Shown: positions 7,852 through 13,590 of the stretch, in pieces
Numbering within the stretch: the stretch's first letter is position 1
How the letters are laid out: every line of letters starts with the position of its first letter
NCBI GenBank assembly: GCA_044222685.1
Contig: JBGAMU010000148.1
Coordinates: 1-16,134 of the forward strand
DNA: 16,134 nucleotides
From: JAEUPI01 sp044222685
GTDB lineage: Bacteria > Pseudomonadota > Gammaproteobacteria > Burkholderiales > Burkholderiaceae_C
Direction of reading: 5' to 3'
Notes under the pieces: generated by a model
Seen by the model: the letters and a program-made list of their open reading frames with translations, nothing else
Database searches by the model: none
Told to the model about the DNA's origin: nothing
Position numbers and translations under genes: made by a program

Positions 7852-7884
7852 GCGAGCGGCGCGACGCTGTCCGCTGGCACGCTC
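7850..7884. terminator. Imperfect hairpin between convergent genes
   Basis: GAGCG-AGCGG pairs with CCGCT-(GGCA)-CGCTC, giving two five-base stems separated by a four-base bulge on one side. It begins at the stop codon of the spermidine-synthase-like gene and ends six bases before the stop of the OPT gene. It could end transcription from both sides. No T-run follows. Confidence 0.3.
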
Positions 7885-7890
7885 TGCCGA

Positions 7891-9807
7891 TCAGCCCACA
7901 ACCACCGTGGCTAGCAAGCCCACGATGCCCAGGCCCAGCGCGGCCAGCGCATCGCCGGCGATCAGGCCGCCGCCGACCAGCGACACCGCGCTCATGTCGG
8001 GCGGCAGGCCTTCGTCCTCGGGCCGGCGGCCGCGGCGGCCGTTGATCGTCTCGGTCACTGCCGCCACCACGCTGCCGGCCGCCAGCCAGGCCGAGGTGGC
8101 GATGCCGAAGAAGGTGCCGAACGAATAGGCATAGGGCGAAGGCAGCAGCACCGCGTCGAGCACGAAGTCGCCGGCCTGCGTGGCGGTGCTGCGCTCGCGC
8201 CAGCGGCGGTAGGCGGCGTGCTCGAACAGCGTGACGCGCAGCGCCTGCACGACGAAGCCGATCACCACGCCGACCACCATGGCCGTGCGCTGATAGGGCT
8301 TGTCGTCGGTCAGGCTGCGCAGCGCGCCGACGAACTTGAAGGTCATCGCCGACACCCACTGCGCCGGCTGCTCGCTGGCCGACATCACCGTCTGGTCCAG
8401 CCGCAGCACCGGATACGCGCGCAAAAACAGCTCGGCGAAGCCGACCGTCGCCACCGCGCCGACCACCAGCCCCATCACCTGGAAACGGAACTGCAGCGTG
8501 CGCGGCGTGCCCAGCCGCCAGCCGGTGGAGCGGTCCTGCTGCATGTCGCCGGCCACGCTGGTGGCGATCAGCAGCACGCTGCCGGTGACCAGGCCCACCG
8601 TCGGGTCCTTCAGCCCCATCGCGGCCATCAGCACCACCGCCACCACGAAGGCCGACGAGATCGGGTTGGTGTCGCTGACGCCCAGCGAGATGCCGTTGAC
8701 CAGCGTGACCACCAGTGTCAGCAGTACGACGAAGACCATGAAGAAGAGCGGCTGCTGCAGCGACGTGACGCCCAGCCACACCACCACCGCACCCCAGCCC
8801 ACGGTCCACGCCAGCAGGCGCGGCGTGCTGGTTCGCTTCCAGTCCTCCGCCTCGGACGCGCTGGCCACGACGGGCGCCGACGCGCGCCAGCGCGCCAGCG
8901 CCTCGAGCAGGATGCGGCCGACGTCGAGCAGCGCCGCGCCGAGGATCAGCCCGAGGCCGATCAGAAAGGTGATCTTGCGAAACGGCGCCTCCGGCTCCAG
9001 CCAGCCGATCGAGACGAACCACGGCACCAGCGCCGCACCGGTCAACCCGGCCAGCAGCGCCGGGATGCCGATGCGCGCGCCGACCAGCATGCCGGCGCCG
9101 AAGGTCGAGGTCGACAGCTCCAGCGCACCGAGCCACGCCAGCTTGCTGCTGGCGAGGCCACCGGCCAGGCCGAGCCCGATGCCGCTGGCCAGCCGTTTGA
9201 CCGCCAGCCGCAGCAGCACCGGGTCGGTGAGCGCGCGCAGGATGTTGGCCACCGCCAGCCCGGACGGGAAGGTCAGGCGCAGCCGGTCGACCAGGATCGG
9301 CGTGTAGAGCATGCCGACGCCGGCGCCGAACATGCCGATCGCGCCCATGTAGAGCATCAGCTCCCACATCGGCGGGCGCTGCAGCCCCATCCAGTCCATC
9401 GCCTGCAGCAGCACGCCCATGCCGGCCATGCCGGCCACCGACGCCGCCGCCGTCTGCATGTAGTTGGCGCCGTGCTTGCCCTCGGGGCCGTAGCCGAGCG
9501 TCACCACCGACCCCAGGATGCCGGCGAGCACCTGGCCGCCGACGAAGAAGCCGATCGAGAAGTTCATGTACGACGCCGTCACGCCGCCCAGCGGCCCCAG
9601 CACCAGGCTGCCGAGCAGCGCGAGCAGCGCGTAGTAGCGCCAGCTGCCGATCGGCGGCAGCCAGCGCCAGCGCGTCGGGCCCTGCGGGCCGGCGTCGACG
9701 GAGCTCAAAGGGCGGCGAGTGGTGGCATCGAGCGGCCATTGTGGGCGACGTCGGGGCGCACCCGGCCGTCGACAGGCGGACTTCCTGTGGGCCCGCCGTG
9801 CGGGCAT
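7891..9807 (-). CDS. OPT-family transporter
   Basis: A 638-residue polytopic protein with about 14-16 hydrophobic segments from residue 55 on. The segments VLGPLGGVTASYMNFSIGFF, YGPEGKHGANYMQTAAASVA, LYTPILVDRLRLTFPSGLAV and GISLGVSDTNPISSAFVV are typical of bacterial members of the OPT (oligopeptide transporter) family, which act as secondary transporters in the inner membrane. Eukaryotic relatives move peptides or metal chelates; the substrate of bacterial members is mostly unknown and is not predicted here. The N-terminus is uncertain: the ATG at 9807 is the only in-frame ATG before the first helix but adds an Arg-rich leader that looks non-coding and lacks a ribosome binding site. A TTG at 9708 (reading L-S-S-V-D-A-G) would start the protein just before the conserved part. 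The gene stands alone, divergent from the hydrolase gene. Confidence 0.94.
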   Translation of the reverse strand: MPARRAHRKSACRRPGAPRRRPQWPLDATTRRPLSSVDAGPQGPTRWRWLPPIGSWRYYALLALLGSLVLGPLGGVTASYMNFSIGFFVGGQVLAGILGSVVTLGYGPEGKHGANYMQTAAASVAGMAGMGVLLQAMDWMGLQRPPMWELMLYMGAIGMFGAGVGMLYTPILVDRLRLTFPSGLAVANILRALTDPVLLRLAVKRLASGIGLGLAGGLASSKLAWLGALELSTSTFGAGMLVGARIGIPALLAGLTGAALVPWFVSIGWLEPEAPFRKITFLIGLGLILGAALLDVGRILLEALARWRASAPVVASASEAEDWKRTSTPRLLAWTVGWGAVVVWLGVTSLQQPLFFMVFVVLLTLVVTLVNGISLGVSDTNPISSAFVVAVVLMAAMGLKDPTVGLVTGSVLLIATSVAGDMQQDRSTGWRLGTPRTLQFRFQVMGLVVGAVATVGFAELFLRAYPVLRLDQTVMSASEQPAQWVSAMTFKFVGALRSLTDDKPYQRTAMVVGVVIGFVVQALRVTLFEHAAYRRWRERSTATQAGDFVLDAVLLPSPYAYSFGTFFGIATSAWLAAGSVVAAVTETINGRRGRRPEDEGLPPDMSAVSLVGGGLIAGDALAALGLGIVGLLATVVVG

Positions 9808-9860
9808 CTACCGAAGGCTTTCGGTCCGGCCCGACGCCATAGTGCGAGCTCGTTCTCCAC

Positions 9861-9865
9861 AAGGA
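9861..9865 (+). promoter_or_regulatory. Ribosome binding site of the hydrolase gene
   Basis: AAGGA ends seven bases before the ATG at 9873 and only four before the adjacent GTG at 9870. The spacing favours the ATG. Confidence 0.65.
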
Positions 9866-9872
9866 TCGCGTG

Positions 9873-11243
9873 ATGCCGAACCTGCGCCGTCGAGGGCTGA
9901 TTCCCGTGCTGGTCGCGGCTGCGCTGCTGCTGGCCGCCTGTGCGTCGCCGCGTCCTGCGCCGCCACCCCCGGTGGTGTTCGTGCACGGCAACGGCGACAG
10001 CGCCGCGCTGTGGCTGACGACGATCTGGCGCTTCGAGTCCAACGGCTGGCCGCGGGCGCGGCTTCATGCCATCGACCTGCCGCTGCCCACCGCGCGCAGC
10101 GACGACGCCGTGCCGCAGGCCGGCCGCAGCAGCGCGGATGACCATGCCCGCTACCTGGCTGCCAGCGTGGACCGCCTGCTCGCCCGCACCGGTGCGCGCC
10201 AGGTGGTGCTGGTGGGCAACTCGCGCGGCGGTTATGCGATCCGCCACTACATCCAGAACCTCGGCGGCGCCGCCAAGGTGTCGCATGCGGTGCTCGGCGG
10301 CGTGCCCAACCACGGCGTGTGGGCCAATCCGGCGTTCCAGCCGGGCAGCGAGTTCAACGGTGCCGGCGCTTTTCTCACCGGCCTCAATGCGCCGAAGGGC
10401 CCGAACGGCGACGAGGTGACGCCGGGCCCGCGCTGGCTGACGCTGCGCTCGGACAACAACGACAAGTACGCGCAGCCCGACGGCGTGTGGATCGGCGCCC
10501 GCGGCACGCCGACGAACGTGACCTTCGACGGCCCGGCGCTGAAGGGCGCGACCAACGAAGTGCTGCCCGGGCGCGACCATCGCGAGGTGAGCTTCCATCC
10601 GGAGGCGTTCGCCCGCACCTACGCGTTCATCACCGGCACGCCGCCGCGCACGCCGGACATCCGGCCCGAGGAGCGGCCCACGCTCGACGGCGTGGTCAGC
10701 GGCATCGGCGCCGGCGGGCCGAACAACGAGCCGCTGCCCGGCGCGACGGTGGAAGTCTTTGCCGTCAACCCGGACACCGGCGAGCGCCGCGGCGCCAACC
10801 CGGTCCACCGCCGCACGGTCGGCAGCGACGGCCGCTGGGGCCCGTTCGCTGCCGATTCGACGCAGTCCTACGAATTCGTCATTGCCGCGCCGGGTTACGC
10901 CACCTCGCATGTCTACCGCTCGCCTTTCCTGCGGACGAGTGAGGTCGTCCACTGGCGCGCCGAGCGGCTGGTCGACGCCGACAAGGCAGCCGCCAGCGTG
11001 GTGGTGCTGACCCGTCCGCGCGGCTACTTCGGGCTGCCGCGCGACCGCATCAGCCTCGACGGCCAGCCGCCGCCCGGTGTGCCCACCGGCGTGGCGGGGG
11101 TGTCGTCGTCGCGGCTGCGACTGGCCGACAGCGGCCGCGCGGTGGTCGGTGAATTCCAGTCCGGCGTGATCCGCGAGCGCATCGTCGGCCGGGCCTGGCC
11201 GGCGGCGGAAAACCGGCTGGTGGTGCTCGAACTGCACCACTGA
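9873..11243 (+). CDS. Lipoprotein alpha/beta hydrolase (lipase/esterase-like) with C-terminal beta domain
   Basis: A 456-residue protein with a lipoprotein signal peptide (RRRGLIPVLVAAALLLAAC; Cys23 is the predicted lipidated residue), so it is probably attached to the outer membrane. The hydrolase core (about 33-255) has the oxyanion motif HGNGDS (38-43) and the nucleophile elbow G-N-S-R-G with Ser117. His236 in GRDHREVSFHP is the likely catalytic His; the acid may be Asp194 (RSDNNDKY) but is less sure. The core resembles class 2 lipases and related esterases. Residues about 270-456 form a second region (TLDGVVSGIG, LPGATVEVFAVNPDTGE, YEFVIAAPGYATSHVYRSPF) that looks beta-rich and resembles the C-terminal domain of the Archaeoglobus AFL lipase; this is recalled from family knowledge and not tested. 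The substrate is likely an ester or polyester, but unknown. The gene stands alone, 98 bases before the glycosyltransferase. Confidence 0.9.
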   Translation: MPNLRRRGLIPVLVAAALLLAACASPRPAPPPPVVFVHGNGDSAALWLTTIWRFESNGWPRARLHAIDLPLPTARSDDAVPQAGRSSADDHARYLAASVDRLLARTGARQVVLVGNSRGGYAIRHYIQNLGGAAKVSHAVLGGVPNHGVWANPAFQPGSEFNGAGAFLTGLNAPKGPNGDEVTPGPRWLTLRSDNNDKYAQPDGVWIGARGTPTNVTFDGPALKGATNEVLPGRDHREVSFHPEAFARTYAFITGTPPRTPDIRPEERPTLDGVVSGIGAGGPNNEPLPGATVEVFAVNPDTGERRGANPVHRRTVGSDGRWGPFAADSTQSYEFVIAAPGYATSHVYRSPFLRTSEVVHWRAERLVDADKAAASVVVLTRPRGYFGLPRDRISLDGQPPPGVPTGVAGVSSSRLRLADSGRAVVGEFQSGVIRERIVGRAWPAAENRLVVLELHH

Positions 11244-11292
11244 GACGACGAAGACGGGCAAACCCTGACGCCAAGGCGGGCATTGCGCTTGC

Positions 11293-11330
11293 CGCGGGAT
11301 GCGCTTGACGTGATTCCCGCGACCTGCGGG
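11293..11330 (+). promoter_or_regulatory. Two mutually exclusive hairpins before the glycosyltransferase gene
   Basis: CGCGGGA (11293-11299) pairs perfectly with TCCCGCG (11315-11321). The inner part of the second arm, CCCGC (11316-11320), can instead pair with GCGGG (11326-11330). The two stems share bases and cannot form together. They lie in the 98-base interval after the hydrolase and end 11 bases before the glycosyltransferase ATG. They could be a weak terminator for the hydrolase, a leader structure, or chance at this G+C content. Confidence 0.25.
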
Positions 11331-11341
11331 TCGACCCTTTC

Positions 11342-12259
11342 ATGGCCTTCATTTCCGCGCCTTCGGCGCCACCGCACACGCCCGCACCGCTGATCAGCAT
11401 CGGCATGCCGGTCTTCAACGCCGGGCGCTGGCTCGCGCAGGCCATCGAGTCCGCGCTGGCGCAGACCTGCAGCGACTTCGAGCTGCTGATCTCCGACAAC
11501 GGATCGACCGACGACACGCCGGCGATCATCCAACACTATCTTCGCGCGGACGATCGGATCCGCTGGCACCGGTTCCACAGCAACCAGGGGCTGACGGCCA
11601 ACTGGAACATCGTCGCGCGCGAGGCGCGCGGCCGCTACTTCAAGTGGCTGTCCGGCACCGACCGCATGGCGCCGGACCTGCTGGCGCGCGGCGCGGCGGT
11701 GCTCGAAGCCCGGCCCGAGGTGGTGCTGGTGTTCGGCCGCACGCGCTGGATCGACGAGGTCGGCCACCCGATGTCGCTGTGCGAGCTCGACTTCGCGGTC
11801 GGCGACGTGCGGCCATGCGACCGTTTCCTGCGACAGGCCGCCAACCTGTCGGTGAACAACCAGATCAACGCCGGCCTGATCCGCATGCCGTCGTTGCGCC
11901 GCACCCGTCTGCTGGCCGACTACCCGAGCAGCGATCTGGTGCTGATGGCCGAGCTCGCACTGCAGGGGCCGTTCGTGCTGCTGCCCGACGAGCTGTTCCA
12001 GCGCCGCGCCGGCCGCGACTTCTCCACGCCCGACCGCACGCCGCTGCAGATCGAGCGCATGTACAACCCGCATGCGCTGCGGCCGCGCCGCGGCCAGGCG
12101 CTGCGCAAGCACGCCGGCCGCTTTGCCGCCTGCTGGCGCGCACCGATCGCGCCGGCCGACCGGATGCGGGCCACGATGGCGGCCACACACCTGGCCCTGC
12201 AGGCGCTGCGCCGGCGCGCGGTTTCGCTGCTGGGGGGGGTGCAGAGTCCGGCGGTGTAA
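11342..12259 (+). CDS. Glycosyltransferase family 2 protein
   Basis: A 305-residue GT-A type glycosyltransferase. The nucleotide-sugar binding half is clear: ISIGMPVFNAGRWLAQAIES (19-38), FELLISDNGSTDDT (46-59, Asp52) and NQGLTANWN (81-89). The region that normally carries the metal-binding DxD or DD motif reads FKWLSGTDRMAPDLL (100-114), so only one aspartate (Asp107) is left where relatives usually show an acidic pair. The C-terminal part is Arg-rich with no membrane helix, so the protein is probably cytoplasmic, working on surface or secreted sugars; donor and acceptor are unknown. The ATG has no clear ribosome binding site. No other polysaccharide genes lie nearby, so it is not part of a visible surface-polymer cluster. 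It is convergent with the MFS gene. Confidence 0.93.
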   Translation: MAFISAPSAPPHTPAPLISIGMPVFNAGRWLAQAIESALAQTCSDFELLISDNGSTDDTPAIIQHYLRADDRIRWHRFHSNQGLTANWNIVAREARGRYFKWLSGTDRMAPDLLARGAAVLEARPEVVLVFGRTRWIDEVGHPMSLCELDFAVGDVRPCDRFLRQAANLSVNNQINAGLIRMPSLRRTRLLADYPSSDLVLMAELALQGPFVLLPDELFQRRAGRDFSTPDRTPLQIERMYNPHALRPRRGQALRKHAGRFAACWRAPIAPADRMRATMAATHLALQALRRRAVSLLGGVQSPAV

Positions 12260-12305
12260 GGCTGTTGTCGTCTTTACGCCGACTGCGGGGGAGCGAGCGG
12301 GCAAG

Positions 12306-12345
12306 GCTGCGGGCGGCACGTGCGACTCGACAAACCGCCTGCCGC
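12306..12345. terminator. Imperfect 11-bp stem between convergent genes
   Basis: GCTGCGGGCGG (12306-12316) can pair with CCGCCTGCCGC (12335-12345) with one mismatch and one G-T pair, around an 18-base loop. It lies in the 128-base interval between the convergent glycosyltransferase and MFS genes, which contains no other recognisable feature. A bidirectional terminator is the likely role, but there is no T-run. Confidence 0.35.
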
Positions 12346-12387
12346 GATGCGCACTGCTCGTTTAGCGATCGTTGACGTCGGCGCCGG

Positions 12388-13590
12388 TCAGCGCCGCAGC
12401 AACACCGCCTGCGCCGCCACCGCACACAGCGTGAAGCCGAGCATCAACAGCGCCAGGTTCACCTGGCCGTCGTGCGTCACCCAGCCGACCGTCACGCCGC
12501 CGAACGCGCCCATCACCTGCTGCATCACGCCGGCCACGGCGGCGGCGGATCCAGCCAGCGCCGGCAGCACGCTGACCGTGCGCGCCAGGCAGGCCGGCAT
12601 CAGCAGGCCGTGACCGATGCCGAGCAGCATCAGCGGCATCGAGAACGCGAGCGGCTCGCGCGTGCCGGCCAGCCCCAGCGCCAGCAGGACAGCGATGCCG
12701 GCGACGCTGAGCGACTGGCCGCTCCACATCAGCCAGCGCTCGCCGCGGCGGTGCGCGATGCGGCTGGTGGCGAAGTTGCCGGCGATGTACGACAGCGGCA
12801 CCATCATGATGTAGAAGCCCACCTGCGCCGGCCCGACGCCGTAGCTGCGCAGCACCAGCGGTGCGCCGCTGAGGAAGGCGTAGAACGCGGCCACGGTGAT
12901 CGACAGCACCAGCACGTTGAGCACGAAGGCGCTCTCGCGCAGCAGCCGCGCATAGGCACTGCCCATCGCACGCAGCCAGTGCGTGTCGCGCGCGCCGTCG
13001 CGCGCGGCGCGCGCGGTCGACTCGGGCAGCCCGCGCCAGGCGGCGACCAGCAGCACGATGGCGAGCACGGCCATCAGCACGAAGTTGGATTGCCAGCCCA
13101 GGCGCACGTGCAGCTGGCCGCCGACCACGGTGGCCAGCGGCGGGATCAGCCCCATCGCCATGCCCACGTAGGCCATCACGCGCGTGCGCTGCGGGCCGGC
13201 GAAGAGGTCCTGCACGCTGGCGCGGCCGGCCACCATGCCGGCCGCGCTGCCCGCGCCCTGCAGCGCACGCGCGGCGATCAGCGCCGTGATGTCGCCGGCC
13301 CACGCGGCCAGCAGCGAGCCGATGCCGGCCAGCAGCAGCCCGGCCATCAGCACGCGGCGCCGGCCGTGCCGGTCGGACAGCGGCCCGTAGACCAGCTGCA
13401 GCGCGCCGTAGGTCAGCACATAGGCGCTGAAGGTCCATTGCACGGCGGCCTGCGAGGTGCCGAAGATGGCGCTCCACTCCTGCATCGACGGCAGGCAGAT
13501 CGTCATCGCGAGCAGGCCGAAGCCGATCTGCGCCACCACGTTGGCCACCCGCCACAGGCTGGGCGGAGCCGGCTGCGCGTCGGCCGTCAT
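12388..13590 (-). CDS. MFS multidrug efflux transporter, Bcr/CflA-like
   Basis: A 400-residue major facilitator protein with about 12 hydrophobic segments. Motif A between helices 2 and 3 is intact (GPLSDRHGRRRVLMAG, 69-84). RALQGAGSAAGMVAGRA (108-124) matches the motif B region, and GLIPPLATVVGG corresponds to the antiporter motif C, as in the Bcr/CflA subfamily of proton-driven drug or metabolite exporters in the inner membrane. The N-terminal segment (MTICLPSMQEWSAIFGTSQAAVQWTFSAYVL) also fits that subfamily. The substrate is unknown. The ATG overlaps the stop codon of the upstream E1 gene as ATGA, and there is no good ribosome binding site, so translation is probably coupled to E1. Alternatives within MFS (sugar or metabolite export) cannot be excluded. 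Confidence 0.93.
   Translation of the reverse strand: MTADAQPAPPSLWRVANVVAQIGFGLLAMTICLPSMQEWSAIFGTSQAAVQWTFSAYVLTYGALQLVYGPLSDRHGRRRVLMAGLLLAGIGSLLAAWAGDITALIAARALQGAGSAAGMVAGRASVQDLFAGPQRTRVMAYVGMAMGLIPPLATVVGGQLHVRLGWQSNFVLMAVLAIVLLVAAWRGLPESTARAARDGARDTHWLRAMGSAYARLLRESAFVLNVLVLSITVAAFYAFLSGAPLVLRSYGVGPAQVGFYIMMVPLSYIAGNFATSRIAHRRGERWLMWSGQSLSVAGIAVLLALGLAGTREPLAFSMPLMLLGIGHGLLMPACLARTVSVLPALAGSAAAVAGVMQQVMGAFGGVTVGWVTHDGQVNLALLMLGFTLCAVAAQAVLLRR

Noticed and set aside
8218..9873. 551-codon plus-strand frame
   Set aside because: Antisense to the OPT transporter; the His/Gln/Arg-rich translation has no recognisable fold.
7571..10042. 823-codon minus-strand frame overlapping the OPT gene
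   Set aside because: It is the same strand in a different frame of a gene with clear membrane segments; the translation is Gly/Arg/Ala-rich and featureless.
9705..11261. 518-codon minus-strand frame
   Set aside because: Antisense to the hydrolase, which has a signal peptide, ribosome binding site and catalytic motifs.
12379..12396. CGGCGC/GCGCCG stem over the MFS stop codon
   Set aside because: Six-base G+C-only arms overlapping coding sequence, with no T-run; likely chance.
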